Counted from the stretch's first letter, positions 9,411 to 19,466 are shown. The stretch is 64,000 nt of DNA from Maribellus luteus (GCF_003576475.1 NZ_QWGR01000021.1:1-64000); one strand, 5' to 3'. Program-made: numbers and translations. Notes: generated by a model not told the origin, from the letters alone.

Positions 9411-10076
9411 ATGTGTAATAAAATTACGTTAAATAGTGAAGGAGGGAAGAACAAGGACTATTTTCTTTGGAAAAGGTTTATTGATGGAGATGACAAGGCT
9501 TTTTTTTTAATTTATGATCAATATTTCGATACTCTTTATAATTATGGAATACATTTCTCGAAGAATAATGACCTAATAAAAGACTGTATTCATGATCTTT
9601 TTTTGGATTTGTATAAGTACAGAACCCATCTTGCTGAAACCGATAGTATCCAGTTTTATTTATTTCGTTCTTTAAGGAGACTTATTTATAAAGAGCAAAG
9701 TAAAAATGTTACAATCTCTGCTGAAGATAAATTATTAATGCAGAATGATGTAACGGTAATGGCTTATGAAGATGCTATCATAGCCTCCGAGACCAAAGAT
9801 GCAAATCACAAAATTCTGTTTGAGGCCATGAAAGATTTGTCAGACAGACAACGCGAAGGCCTCTCTCTTAAGTTTGAACAAAACTTTTCGTACAAGGAGA
9901 TTGCAGATATTCTGGATATTTCTGTTGAGTCAGCCCGCACCAATATTTACCGTGCCTTGAAGGATCTTAGGAAAGCACTCAAAAAGAAAGGTATTTCAGT
10001 ATCCATGTTGTTTCTCCTGCTCACAGCAAACAATCTAATATCCCCTGAAAAGCAACCACTTACACACCCAAAATAA
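9411..10076 (+). CDS. RNA polymerase ECF sigma factor (right PUL)
   Basis: A 221-residue ECF sigma-70 factor that should activate the plus-strand PUL. Region 2 (about 25-100) includes DLIKDCIHDLFLDLYKY. Region 4 (about 140-190) includes LSDRQREGLSLKFEQNFSYK and the recognition-helix segment IADILDISVESARTN. It is a paralogue of the left-PUL sigma with the same architecture but clearly diverged sequence, so the two probably read different promoters. A FecR gene follows after 57 bp. The C-terminal 30 residues (after about 190) are a short hydrophobic tail, also seen in the left paralogue and common in PUL ECF factors. Confidence 0.94.
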   Translation: MCNKITLNSEGGKNKDYFLWKRFIDGDDKAFFLIYDQYFDTLYNYGIHFSKNNDLIKDCIHDLFLDLYKYRTHLAETDSIQFYLFRSLRRLIYKEQSKNVTISAEDKLLMQNDVTVMAYEDAIIASETKDANHKILFEAMKDLSDRQREGLSLKFEQNFSYKEIADILDISVESARTNIYRALKDLRKALKKKGISVSMLFLLLTANNLISPEKQPLTHPK

Positions 10077-10133
10077 AAAAACTCATTTTTTTTGTCTATG
10101 TCTTGCATTGTTTGTCCTTTCTCTATATAGAGA

Positions 10134-11306
10134 TTGCACATAATGAATAAAAAGAATAAAATAAGAGCACACGATATTTTATCTGATGAGAATTTTTCCA
10201 TAAACTCATTAACGGATAGAACAGAAAAAACTGAAGAGCAAGAAATACAAATAGCACGCATTATCTACTCTTACTTATCTCCCCCAAAAGCAACTTCGCG
10301 GGACAAAGAAAAAGAACAAGTCAGAAGAAAGATACAATTATCAGTTCAGAGAACTCGTCAAAAAAACAGATATTCAACCATAAGGTGGGCCATTGCAGCC
10401 TCTTTTCTCTTAATAGCTGTATCAGTTTGGCTTTTCCAGGATAAATTAAGCAGAACACCGGAAGTCACTGAATTTGCGCAGACTTTAAATAATGTAAAAC
10501 AGGACAATGTTACAAACTTAGTTTTAAAGGATGGGCGCAAGGTTTTAATATCTCAAAAAGAGTCTAAAATTGCTTATGACAAAAAAGGAGAAAACATTCT
10601 AATAGATTCAGCCCAAACTATTTCTCAACAAGTTGTAGCAGAAGAACAGGTTTTTAATACACTGGTTGTTCCATACGGAAAACGAACACAGATTACTTTA
10701 TCCGATGGTTCCAAAGTTTGGTTAAACTCCGGATCGAAGTTGGTGTATCCCGCTAATATTAAAAAGAAAAGGGAGGTTTATGTTGAAGGGGAAGCTGTTT
10801 TCGAAGTTACTCATTCAGAGCACCACCCTTTCCTGGTCATTACAAAAGATTTTGAGATCAAAGTTTTGGGCACTGTATTTAATGTTAGCGCCTATCCTGA
10901 CGAAAAAGTGTCCAGTACAGTTCTGGAAAAAGGTAAGATAGAAATTACTTCTGCTGAAAGTAACTTCTTCACCAAAGAAAAATTGACGGTCCTTCCCGGT
11001 ACCATGGCTGTTTTCAATTCGGTTGAAAAAACATTTCATCAACTACAAGTAGATGCCACAAGTTATATGTCGTGGAGAGATGGCTATTTTATTTTCAAAG
11101 ATGAACCCTTGTCAAATATTATAAGAAAGCTGGAGAGGTATTATAATGTCGAAATAATCTTACAAAGTGAGAATCTGAAAAAAGAGGAATTTTCAGGAAA
11201 CCTGAATCTAAAAAATACCCCAGAAGAAGTTTTAAATGTTATTGCGCAAACTACACCTTTTTTAGTTAGATATGAAAACCAAAAACTAATTATTAACCAA
11301 AACTAA
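10134..11306 (+). CDS. FecR-family anti-sigma factor (DUF4974 C-terminus)
   Basis: A 390-residue membrane anti-sigma regulator paired with the ECF sigma gene just upstream. One transmembrane helix lies near residues 84-100 (WAIAASFLLIAVSVWLF). The FecR domain (about 180-280) has VVPYGKRTQITLSDGSKVWL and VLGTVFNVSAY. The DUF4974 domain is C-terminal (about 320-390, KLERYYNVEIIL). It parallels the left-PUL FecR in length and domain order. Periplasmic contact with the STN domain of the adjacent SusC is the expected signalling path in this family and is inferred here. Confidence 0.93.
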   Translation: MHIMNKKNKIRAHDILSDENFSINSLTDRTEKTEEQEIQIARIIYSYLSPPKATSRDKEKEQVRRKIQLSVQRTRQKNRYSTIRWAIAASFLLIAVSVWLFQDKLSRTPEVTEFAQTLNNVKQDNVTNLVLKDGRKVLISQKESKIAYDKKGENILIDSAQTISQQVVAEEQVFNTLVVPYGKRTQITLSDGSKVWLNSGSKLVYPANIKKKREVYVEGEAVFEVTHSEHHPFLVITKDFEIKVLGTVFNVSAYPDEKVSSTVLEKGKIEITSAESNFFTKEKLTVLPGTMAVFNSVEKTFHQLQVDATSYMSWRDGYFIFKDEPLSNIIRKLERYYNVEIILQSENLKKEEFSGNLNLKNTPEEVLNVIAQTTPFLVRYENQKLIINQN

Positions 11307-11345
11307 TTTTGCCTATGTAAAAAACCAAATAAGCTTATTAAAAAA

Positions 11346-11374
11346 GCTTGCAGATGTTGGTACCATCTGCAAGC
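11346..11374 (+). promoter_or_regulatory. Strong stem-loop in the susC leader (right PUL)
   Basis: GCTTGCAGATG and CATCTGCAAGC form a perfect 11-bp stem around a 7-nt loop, 40 bp after fecR and about 60 bp before susC. There is no T-run after it, so a leader, attenuator or processing element is more likely than a classical terminator. Confidence 0.55.
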
Positions 11375-11435
11375 CTAAACATTAATTAACATCGCCCCAA
11401 AGCGATATTTATTAAATAAAAAATCAAACAAATTT

Positions 11436-14400
11436 ATGAAAAAAAGTAAAACGGGATACCTTGTTTTTCTTAAACGATTAATGGGTATACATTTTTTTAA
11501 AGTTATGAGGGTAACAGTTTTTCTCATACTATTAGGGGTAAGCAACGTTTTCGCGAGCTCAACTTATTCACAAAGTACGAAGTTTACCTTTCATTTAAGA
11601 AATATTTCCTTAGAGCAACTTTTTGAGGAAATTCAAGATAATAGTGAGTTTAATATTTTCTACAAAAACAGCCAGGTAGACAGAAACCTAAGGGTTGATA
11701 TAACTGCCAATGAAGCCTTTGTTGAAAGTATTCTAACCCAAGCAATGGAAGGGACAGACCTTGACTTTAAAGTTATTGATCGACAGATAGTTATTTTCCA
11801 AAAAAAATCCTTACCGGAAGATGCAAAACCAAAAGAACTAGATCAAGCTCCACCACCGCAAAAGACGGTTTCAGGAAAAGTAACCGATTCAAATGGTCAT
11901 ACGTTGCCCGGTGTTACTGTTGTAGTTGTCGGATCAACCATCGGAACGGTAACTAACATGGACGGACAATTTAGCCTCGCCGTCCCCAATGATGCAAAAA
12001 TGCTAAAGTTTTCTTTTGTTGGGATGAAAACACAGGAGTTAGAGATCGGAAATAAAACTGTTTTCAATGTGATTCTAAAAGAAGAAGCAATAGGATTGGA
12101 AGAAGTTGTTGCTGTTGGCTACGGGGTGCAAAATAAAAGAGAAATTGTGGGTTCAATCTCCAAGATTGGCTCTGAAGATATAGAAGGGAAACAGATTGTG
12201 TCTTTTGAACAGGCACTGCAAGGACAGGCAGCAGGAGTTAATGTAACACAAGGTACGGGAATGGCCGGTTCCGGATCTGTCGTAAGGATTCGAGGAATAG
12301 CTTCGATCAATGCATCGGGCGATCCACTGTACGTTATTGACGGCATCCCAATTTCTCAGGATATGTTTGGATTGAATGCAACCACTTGGGGAATGAATCC
12401 GAACCCCCTGGCGTCGATTAATCCAAACGATATAGAATCGATTGAAGTATTAAAAGATGCCGCTGCATGTGGGATTTATGGCTCAAGAGGGGCAAATGGA
12501 GTTATTATTATCACGACTAAAAAAGCAAAGAACTCACAATTGAAGATTGACTTCAGCACCAAGCATAGTTTGAGTACATCGGCAAAAGATCCAAATGTAG
12601 TAGGAACTGAGGATTGGATGCAATTGTACCAGGAAGCCTGGGAAAATGACGGAAATACAGGAGTACCTCAAAATCTTCCTGGCAACCTTACTTGGGAACA
12701 AGCAAAACGAAATGACACAGATTGGTGGAAGGAAATTACACATGCTGGGTATAGTCAGGAATATAACTTATCCGCAAGCTTTGGAATTACTGAAAAATTG
12801 AAAGCATACATAAGCGGCTCGCATAATAACAATGAATCGTATATCAAACGAAATGCGTTCAAACGCTACAACGGAAAACTGAATCTGAACTACACCCTTT
12901 CTCCTAAATTTACAATTACCGCATCAACCATGTTGGCTAATACAAAAACCGATCTGGTCGGAGACCCTTGGTCGGGTGGAACGGGTGCTGCAATGGGAAC
13001 CGCATTACCAATTTATCCTATTAAAAACGAAGACGGCACATATTTCAAAGGAGCGGGAAATGATGCAAACCCTGTAATGGTAAGTAAATTACAGGATGTA
13101 TTTAATGATGAAACAAGAACAATAAACAGTCTTTCAATTAATTATGCTCCGATCAAAAAACTAAGTTTTACGTTTAGTGGCGCTATTGACTACTTGAAGT
13201 TCTTTAACGAAGGATTTCAAGATAAATACTTAAGAAGTGTTGATGGGGATTATGCATGGAAGTCCAAGACAAATATTTTCAACTATAACTACAATGCAGT
13301 TGGAACCTACAACACGAACATAAGAGAAAATGAAATAGTCTTTATGCTGGGAAATGAAATGCAATATTCAAAAACCACTGGCGAAAGAAATGAATATGAT
13401 TATGACCCGGAGAGCACAAACCCAAAAAACTTAATTGACTACGGTACCCAGGAATGGCGTTTCCTCAGTTTCTTTGGAAGACTAAACTACAAGTACAAAG
13501 ATCGATATATCGTACAAACATCGTTAAGGTTTGATGGGTCATCTCGCTTTGGTGCCAATAACAAGTTCGGAACCTTCCCTACTCTTGCGTTCGGGTGGAT
13601 CGCAAGCGAAGAAGAATTTGTAAAAAATATTATCAATGAAGATGTACTGAGCTTTCTGAAATTAAAAGCAAGCTACGGATACACGGGGAACTCAAATATC
13701 CCGAATTATGAACACTTGGGTACTTACATCACACCGACAAACAACAGTTCTTATTACAATGATATGCCCGTTCGTTATCCCAGCAGGTATTCGAATCCTG
13801 ATCTAAAATGGGAAATAACAAAGAACCTCGACTTAGCTGCAGAGGCACAATTTTGGGGAGGAAGAGTGGCCGCAGAAGTAGCATATTTCCTGAAAAACTC
13901 AGAAGATGTCTTTATTAATGTCAGTATTTCTCAAACAACTGGTTTCCGCGATCAGTGGAAAAATATTGCCAAAATCAGAAACGAAGGATTGGAATTCAAT
14001 ATCACCACCAGAAACTTTGTAGGGCACTCAGCACAAGATTTTAAGTGGACAACTAAATTCAACATATCCACAATTGACAACGAAGTTACTGACTTGGGAG
14101 GGCTCACTTCGGAGGAAATCGGCGGCGGCGCAAATGATACCCGCATTTTGTTAGGCTATCCGATCGGAACAATGCGAATGGTACGATTCTCAAGAATTGA
14201 CCCGGAAGATGGACGCCCCATCTATTTGGACAGAGATGGGAACGAGACCAAAACCTACATTTTTGCCGGCGAAAATGGTTATGCCAAGCCTGCTGGAAAA
14301 CTGATTCCTGACTTTACTGGCGGAATCACAAACACATTCGAATACAAAGGTTTCTCATTAAGTACACTGTTCATATTTAGTTATGGAGCAAAATTGTATG

Positions 14401-14831
14401 ATGCAGCTGCTAAACGACAAATGACATTGATGTCGAACTGGAATTTCAGAACCGATGGATTCGACCGTTGGCAGCAACCGGGAGACGATGCTAAATACCC
14501 AAGACTAACCCTGGACGGGAACAACTGGGGAGCTTCCGAGCAATGGTTTAATACAAGTATGTGGATTTATGATGCCTCTTATATAAGATTGAAGAACTTA
14601 AGTTTTGCTTATGATATTCCGTCTAAGTTCTTGAGTAAATTCAAGCTTTCTTCTGCAAGAATCTCTCTCACAGGAACGAACCTCCTAACGTTTACAAACT
14701 TTCCGGGGATTGATCCTGAAGTAGCCAGAGATTTTAACGATGCCAGGGATAGAAACATGAGTCCAAACGCCACTTACCTAACTGTCCCTCAAGCAAAAAC
14801 ATACACACTTGGGCTTAATGTTTCATTTTAA
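11436..14831 (+). CDS. SusC/RagA family TonB-linked outer membrane transporter with STN domain
   Basis: TonB-dependent importer of the right PUL, 1131 residues. The signal peptide ends near residue 47 (SSTYSQS). The STN domain spans about 50-120, a carboxypeptidase-regulatory-like domain about 143-225 (GKVTDSNGHTLPGVTVVVVG), and a TonB-box-like EEVVAVGYG lies near 228. The plug contains VRIRGIASINASGDPLYVID and IYGSRGANGVIIITT, and the barrel ends in YTLGLNVSF. SusD follows after 11 bp. The STN domain again matches regulation through the upstream FecR/sigma pair. Confidence 0.95.
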   Translation: MKKSKTGYLVFLKRLMGIHFFKVMRVTVFLILLGVSNVFASSTYSQSTKFTFHLRNISLEQLFEEIQDNSEFNIFYKNSQVDRNLRVDITANEAFVESILTQAMEGTDLDFKVIDRQIVIFQKKSLPEDAKPKELDQAPPPQKTVSGKVTDSNGHTLPGVTVVVVGSTIGTVTNMDGQFSLAVPNDAKMLKFSFVGMKTQELEIGNKTVFNVILKEEAIGLEEVVAVGYGVQNKREIVGSISKIGSEDIEGKQIVSFEQALQGQAAGVNVTQGTGMAGSGSVVRIRGIASINASGDPLYVIDGIPISQDMFGLNATTWGMNPNPLASINPNDIESIEVLKDAAACGIYGSRGANGVIIITTKKAKNSQLKIDFSTKHSLSTSAKDPNVVGTEDWMQLYQEAWENDGNTGVPQNLPGNLTWEQAKRNDTDWWKEITHAGYSQEYNLSASFGITEKLKAYISGSHNNNESYIKRNAFKRYNGKLNLNYTLSPKFTITASTMLANTKTDLVGDPWSGGTGAAMGTALPIYPIKNEDGTYFKGAGNDANPVMVSKLQDVFNDETRTINSLSINYAPIKKLSFTFSGAIDYLKFFNEGFQDKYLRSVDGDYAWKSKTNIFNYNYNAVGTYNTNIRENEIVFMLGNEMQYSKTTGERNEYDYDPESTNPKNLIDYGTQEWRFLSFFGRLNYKYKDRYIVQTSLRFDGSSRFGANNKFGTFPTLAFGWIASEEEFVKNIINEDVLSFLKLKASYGYTGNSNIPNYEHLGTYITPTNNSSYYNDMPVRYPSRYSNPDLKWEITKNLDLAAEAQFWGGRVAAEVAYFLKNSEDVFINVSISQTTGFRDQWKNIAKIRNEGLEFNITTRNFVGHSAQDFKWTTKFNISTIDNEVTDLGGLTSEEIGGGANDTRILLGYPIGTMRMVRFSRIDPEDGRPIYLDRDGNETKTYIFAGENGYAKPAGKLIPDFTGGITNTFEYKGFSLSTLFIFSYGAKLYDAAAKRQMTLMSNWNFRTDGFDRWQQPGDDAKYPRLTLDGNNWGASEQWFNTSMWIYDASYIRLKNLSFAYDIPSKFLSKFKLSSARISLTGTNLLTFTNFPGIDPEVARDFNDARDRNMSPNATYLTVPQAKTYTLGLNVSF

Positions 14832-14842
14832 AACGATCAAAC

Positions 14843-16267
14843 ATGAAAAATAATAAATACATATTCCTTCTCATTGTTATTGGACTCTTATTTACAGCTT
14901 GTGAAGGTCTTCTTGAAATAGATCCAAGCAACAGTGAAGAAATTCTTGCTGCTGACGCTTTACAAACAGAAAGTAATATTAAAGAACTCTTGAATTCGGC
15001 TTACGATGCTCTGCCGGGTGTATATGGAGGAACCTTCCAGCGTTCAGGAGATTTACTCGGCGACGATTTAACATTTAAACCGGGTGTAACCAGTAATCTT
15101 GTAAACATTCACAATCGCTTCTCTACAGTGTATTTTACCGACCATGATACCTACACAAACTCTTATGTCAGTATTATGAGAGCAAACACTGTTCTGGAAA
15201 ACATCGATAATATTCAGATGTCAGATGATACGAAGAAGGAGCTAAAAGCAGAATGCCTCTTTATCCGGGCAATATGTCATTTTGCACTGGTCCGCCTTTA
15301 CTCACAGCCATACAATTATACTGCTGATAATTCGCACAAAGGAATTGTTCTGAAAACAAATACTAAAATCGAATTATTGGCACGAAATACTGTTGAGGAA
15401 GTTTACAATCAGATTGAAAGTGACTTGAAAACTGCCGAGAGCGACTTGCCTCCCAGCAATTCAAATTTTGCCCGGGCAACAAAATGGGCAGCCAAAGCAT
15501 TTCTGTCTCAGTTATATTTTCAAAAACACGACTACGACAATGCTTTTACGATGGCGAATGATGTAGTAGCCAATTCGGGATTACAACTCGATGCTTCACA
15601 TTATCAGCGTTTTTTGTCTGCAAACGATACAATTGGCTCAGAAGTTTTCACTCCTTCGTCGGAAGTCCTTTTTAAACTGGTTTCTACTCCGGAAAGAAAT
15701 AGAAGTGTAGGCGGTTATTTTGACGAATACAAGGCTGATGAAACTAATATTCCGAATATCAGGATCGCTCCCGAGCTGTTTTACAATGTCATTTCAGCAA
15801 GCACCCAGGATAAAAGGATCAACCTGTGGTACAAAGTTTTCAATGTCAACCAGGACAATGAGTATATTGGGTGTACCAAATACAACAAATCGTTCAAGAA
15901 TATTCCTCTGGCATTTATTACCGAGCAAAAATTTATCCGGGCAGAATCGGCATTGCTGAAACAAAGTGTTAACAAAGCAATTGCGATTGAAGATCTTAAC
16001 GACATTAGAGAAAGAGCTTTCGGGGACGATAGCAAAAATGTCAGTTCAGATATATCTGCAGAGAATCTGCTCGTTGCTATTCAAAATGAAAAAAGGCTTG
16101 AACTGATTTGTGAAGGATTCCGCACTCAGGATCTCAAAAGAAGAGGTTCTGGAGGCGAAAAAGATCTGTTGGTTAGAGGAGTATCCTGGGATTATCCCGG
16201 AATGGTACTGCAGATTACCGCATCAGAGGCAAATGAATTATTCGAACTGAATGAAGAACCTCAGTAG
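14843..16267 (+). CDS. SusD/RagB family nutrient-binding outer membrane lipoprotein
   Basis: Surface lipoprotein partner of the SusC encoded 11 bp upstream, 474 residues. The lipobox GLLFTAC is followed by EGLLEIDPSN. Family signatures are ECLFIRAICHFALVRLYSQP near residue 135 and the C-terminal NEKRLELICEGFRTQDLKR near 418. It is shorter than the left-PUL SusD (609 residues) and little alike outside these signatures, so the two loci probably take up different ligands. Confidence 0.95.
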   Translation: MKNNKYIFLLIVIGLLFTACEGLLEIDPSNSEEILAADALQTESNIKELLNSAYDALPGVYGGTFQRSGDLLGDDLTFKPGVTSNLVNIHNRFSTVYFTDHDTYTNSYVSIMRANTVLENIDNIQMSDDTKKELKAECLFIRAICHFALVRLYSQPYNYTADNSHKGIVLKTNTKIELLARNTVEEVYNQIESDLKTAESDLPPSNSNFARATKWAAKAFLSQLYFQKHDYDNAFTMANDVVANSGLQLDASHYQRFLSANDTIGSEVFTPSSEVLFKLVSTPERNRSVGGYFDEYKADETNIPNIRIAPELFYNVISASTQDKRINLWYKVFNVNQDNEYIGCTKYNKSFKNIPLAFITEQKFIRAESALLKQSVNKAIAIEDLNDIRERAFGDDSKNVSSDISAENLLVAIQNEKRLELICEGFRTQDLKRRGSGGEKDLLVRGVSWDYPGMVLQITASEANELFELNEEPQ

Positions 16268-16315
16268 AGGAGACGTATAATAATTATGCAGAAAATTGAC
16301 TATAAAAAGATACTT

Positions 16316-16807
16316 ATGAAAAAGTTAATCATATATATACCCATATTACTTTTCATTGTTTCATGTGCTGATGAGATTCCTGAAATAGGAGAAAGAGCAA
16401 ACAGAAAAGAACAAATGGTTGGCACATGGCAATTGGAAAAATTTGTCCAAACCGATTTAAAGGCCAAAGCCAAAGCTTATCCTGCTTTTGCTACTGAAAA
16501 AGACCTGACAAATATTTTTGAAAATAATCCTTATACTGATTTCTCTATCAGTTTTAATTCTGACGGGACATTCACTTCAGTCACAGGAAATTCTTTCATT
16601 GATATGATTGAACAAGGAAACTGGTCGTTTGACAGCGATGAAGTTCCCAGCAAGATATTATTAAGTAATGGCTCTCAAAACCAAACAATTGTTATTGGGA
16701 GTTTTGCCAATATCATATACGATAAGATTGAGTTTACAATTGTGAAAGTTGATGCTAACACAAAAAAGGAAACGATAAGTTACACCTATTACTTAAGCAA
16801 AAAATAG
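16316..16807 (+). CDS. Small lipocalin-like (DUF5004-type) lipoprotein
   Basis: A 163-residue predicted lipoprotein with signal LIIYIPILLFIVSC. The body starts with MVGTWQLEKF and contains SISFNSDGTFTS and GNWSFDSDE, the pattern of lipocalin-like/DUF5004 beta-barrel domains often carried in SusCD operons. I start at the ATG at 16316, because the in-frame ATG at 16286 would put ten charged residues before the signal peptide. It lies between susD and two further secreted proteins. The role is unknown; binding of a small molecule or glycan is only a guess from fold and context. Confidence 0.7.
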   Translation: MKKLIIYIPILLFIVSCADEIPEIGERANRKEQMVGTWQLEKFVQTDLKAKAKAYPAFATEKDLTNIFENNPYTDFSISFNSDGTFTSVTGNSFIDMIEQGNWSFDSDEVPSKILLSNGSQNQTIVIGSFANIIYDKIEFTIVKVDANTKKETISYTYYLSKK

Positions 16808-16811
16808 CACT

Positions 16812-17660
16812 ATGAAGAAAATAGTAATAATCATAACAATACTGTATGTGTCTTTTACCGCATACTCACAGAGACCTACCTTAAAAACTATTCCTGCTGA
16901 TGTTGATGCATTGACCGAAAATGTTACCCTGCTATTTGATGTAACTGGCACCCCCCTTGAGGGGATTACTGATCTGTACATCTGGTCATGGTGTAACGAT
17001 ATTAAATCGGGACCGACAGAAATGAAGCTTTGTTACAACGGAAACTCGGCTGACTGGGGAAATGTTTCGGAAAATGCCAAACTGACCTACGTTGAGGGAA
17101 ATACTTATAAGATACAGCTGCCTGTAACCATTACCCGCAACGAAGGTGAAGTAACATACTCAACCATAGCTGATTTATTTGGCTTTACCGAAAATCCAGG
17201 TGGAATTAGGGCCTTTGGTTTTCTACTTAGGAGCAAATCGGGTGACCCACAGGCATCGGGTGAAGATTTTACCCTTACTCCCCTGGTTTTTGAAGAAGCG
17301 TTGTTCCGGACTTTTCCCACTTCCGTTTCAAATACCGACGTCATTACAATATCCTACAACATGAATCTGTCAACCAACTATAAAATGTTAAGTGCTAAAG
17401 AAATTAGTGCGACTATAACATTGATGGATGACAACAACAATGTCCTGATAAAAGCGGCTAATATTCCGTGTTTTGAAGAAAGAAACAAGGAGTATTCCTG
17501 TACTTTTCTAGCTGAGAAACTCGGTGATTTCCCCTCTGGGAAATCAATTGACGATGTAGTTGTGTTGGAGGCCTTTTTTTCAGGAATAATAGAAACGAAT
17601 GGAATTAGAGATACTGTCAATAGTGATGCTTTCTCTAAGAGTTTCTCTGTTTTTGAATAG
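16812..17660 (+). CDS. Secreted protein of unknown function in the right PUL
   Basis: A 282-residue exported protein with a Sec signal of about 20 residues (ending FTAYSQ) and no lipobox cysteine. The mature part begins RPTLKTIPADVDALTENVTL and contains LYIWSWCN, reminiscent of the Ig-like or starch-binding-like beta-sandwich modules of PUL surface proteins. I do not recognise a specific family. It starts 5 bp after the preceding stop, so it is in the same operon between the DUF5004-like lipoprotein and the SusE/F-like protein. An accessory glycan-binding role is inferred from location only. Confidence 0.65.
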   Translation: MKKIVIIITILYVSFTAYSQRPTLKTIPADVDALTENVTLLFDVTGTPLEGITDLYIWSWCNDIKSGPTEMKLCYNGNSADWGNVSENAKLTYVEGNTYKIQLPVTITRNEGEVTYSTIADLFGFTENPGGIRAFGFLLRSKSGDPQASGEDFTLTPLVFEEALFRTFPTSVSNTDVITISYNMNLSTNYKMLSAKEISATITLMDDNNNVLIKAANIPCFEERNKEYSCTFLAEKLGDFPSGKSIDDVVVLEAFFSGIIETNGIRDTVNSDAFSKSFSVFE

Positions 17661-17693
17661 TAAATAAAAATACATTCTTAAAAACTATTGTTT

Positions 17694-19445
17694 ATGAAAA
17701 ATTTATATAGATATACATTCGTGGCATTCATATTTTTATTTGTCTCGTGTGCAAAAGACCTGGACTTTTTTAGTGTCAATGGCGAAAAAATGCTAGACTT
17801 CCAGTTAATCAGTCCTGCGTCCAACGATTCCCTTGCAGTAAACCTGGGAACGCCAAACGAGTCGATTGACTTCAACTGGAAAGCAACAACTTCGGGGCTA
17901 GGAAGTGACGTTATCTACACCATCCAGTTTGACAAAATTGATGGTGATTTTTCCAATCCTTTATTTTCGAAAGAATCAAATAAAAACGGAAGTTCAAATA
18001 TTGCATCGCTCACACATCAAGAGTTACATGATTTGGCGACATCAATAACGCCGAACGGTGCATATGCAAAAGTAATCTGGACAGTAACTGCCAATAATGG
18101 CTCTCCTAATATTGTAGCGGCACAGTTTAAACACACAGTGCTGATTTCTACAAGTTCAAATGGTCTCTCTAAAAGTGAATTGACCTTTCCAACCAACAAC
18201 AGTTATATGCTAATCGACGGCAATAAAGCTGCCGAGGAATATATCTTCACATGGGGAAAGTCAAATGCTACTGATGCAAATGAGAACGTTAAATATCAGG
18301 TATTGATAGATGAAGTTGACGGCGACTTTTCTAAACCTGTATTCTCAATTCCGTCCGACAATTCAGGACTCGATAATAAACTTACCAAAACGCATGAAGA
18401 GTGGTATCAGCTCTTTGATAAAAAAGAATACAGCAAGGGTGCCTTTAAATGGACTGTTCGTGCTTCTACTGCCAGTATTTCAGTTGAATACCCCAGTAGT
18501 GTTTTTTGTCTTGAAACCACCGACTGGATTTTGCCAATCTATATTGTTGGCGATGCCATTTCTGATATTGAAGGAAGCAGCGGATGGTTGATCGACCAGG
18601 CAATTTTATTAAACGGCTTGTCGCCAAAAGTAAATGCCGGTGTAATTAATTTCAGAAATGACAGGAACAACGCCGAGTTTAAATTCTTCCCGAAAATTAG
18701 TAGCTGGGACAATGGAATTGCAGCAACCGAGAACCTTTCATATATCGGCAATTGCGAAAAAGGAAGCAATGGTAATTTTGTTTATACCGGAGACAATTCA
18801 GCAAATGTTGTTTATGTGAATATGCAAGGGAAAATGGTAACAGTTACCGATGAAATTTATTTAATCGGAGGCTCAACGGTTGCCGACGGTAATATGGACA
18901 AAGCAATTCCTTTTACCTACATAGGCGAAAACACGTACCAGGTATTTTCTTATATAACTACTGATAGTTGGGGATACAAATTTTTACCAACCCGCAGCTG
19001 GAATGGTGGCTGGGGTTTAACCGAAGGAACTACGGATAAAATTACCCAGAACAACCCCAAAGACCTCAAGGTTAGCGAAGACGGTTTCTACAGGGTCACC
19101 GTCAATTTCTCGGACGGGACAACAAAAACTGAAAAAACAGATTGGGGGCTGATTGGTTCTGCTACTTCAGGTGGCTGGGATACCGATTCCGATATGACGC
19201 TCCTTCCTCTTAGTGACAACGAGTACAAAGGAACCTACACCTGGAAAATTACAACTGATCTTACAAGCGGGAAAATAAAATTCCGAGCCAACGATGGCTG
19301 GGCTGTAAACTTTGGAGATACGGATGCCAATGGATCACTCGAACTAGGAGGTAGCGATATTGAGGTTTCCGAAGCCGGAAATTACACTATTAAATTAGTT
19401 CTTGATCCAGCCGGTTACACATATTCAATGGTCAAAAATTTCTAA
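17694..19445 (+). CDS. SusE/SusF-like multi-domain glycan-binding lipoprotein
   Basis: A 583-residue surface lipoprotein (signal AFIFLFVSC). Two tandem SusE-type Ig-like domains come first (about 25-150 and 160-270); both contain a Y-x-I/V-x-x-D-x-x-D-G-D-F-S repeat, as in YTIQFDKIDGDFSNP and YQVLIDEVDGDFSKP. Three carbohydrate-binding beta-sandwich modules follow: about 280-385 (IYIVGDA), 385-480 (IYLIGGS) and 485-583 (WGLIGSATSGGWDTDSDM), the layout of SusE/SusF starch-binding proteins. That points to an alpha-glucan-like ligand, but the modules also occur in other PULs. A TTG at 17688 is in frame; I prefer the ATG at 17694. Confidence 0.88.
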   Translation: MKNLYRYTFVAFIFLFVSCAKDLDFFSVNGEKMLDFQLISPASNDSLAVNLGTPNESIDFNWKATTSGLGSDVIYTIQFDKIDGDFSNPLFSKESNKNGSSNIASLTHQELHDLATSITPNGAYAKVIWTVTANNGSPNIVAAQFKHTVLISTSSNGLSKSELTFPTNNSYMLIDGNKAAEEYIFTWGKSNATDANENVKYQVLIDEVDGDFSKPVFSIPSDNSGLDNKLTKTHEEWYQLFDKKEYSKGAFKWTVRASTASISVEYPSSVFCLETTDWILPIYIVGDAISDIEGSSGWLIDQAILLNGLSPKVNAGVINFRNDRNNAEFKFFPKISSWDNGIAATENLSYIGNCEKGSNGNFVYTGDNSANVVYVNMQGKMVTVTDEIYLIGGSTVADGNMDKAIPFTYIGENTYQVFSYITTDSWGYKFLPTRSWNGGWGLTEGTTDKITQNNPKDLKVSEDGFYRVTVNFSDGTTKTEKTDWGLIGSATSGGWDTDSDMTLLPLSDNEYKGTYTWKITTDLTSGKIKFRANDGWAVNFGDTDANGSLELGGSDIEVSEAGNYTIKLVLDPAGYTYSMVKNF

Positions 19446-19466
19446 AGTAAAATTGGATCGAAAAGC

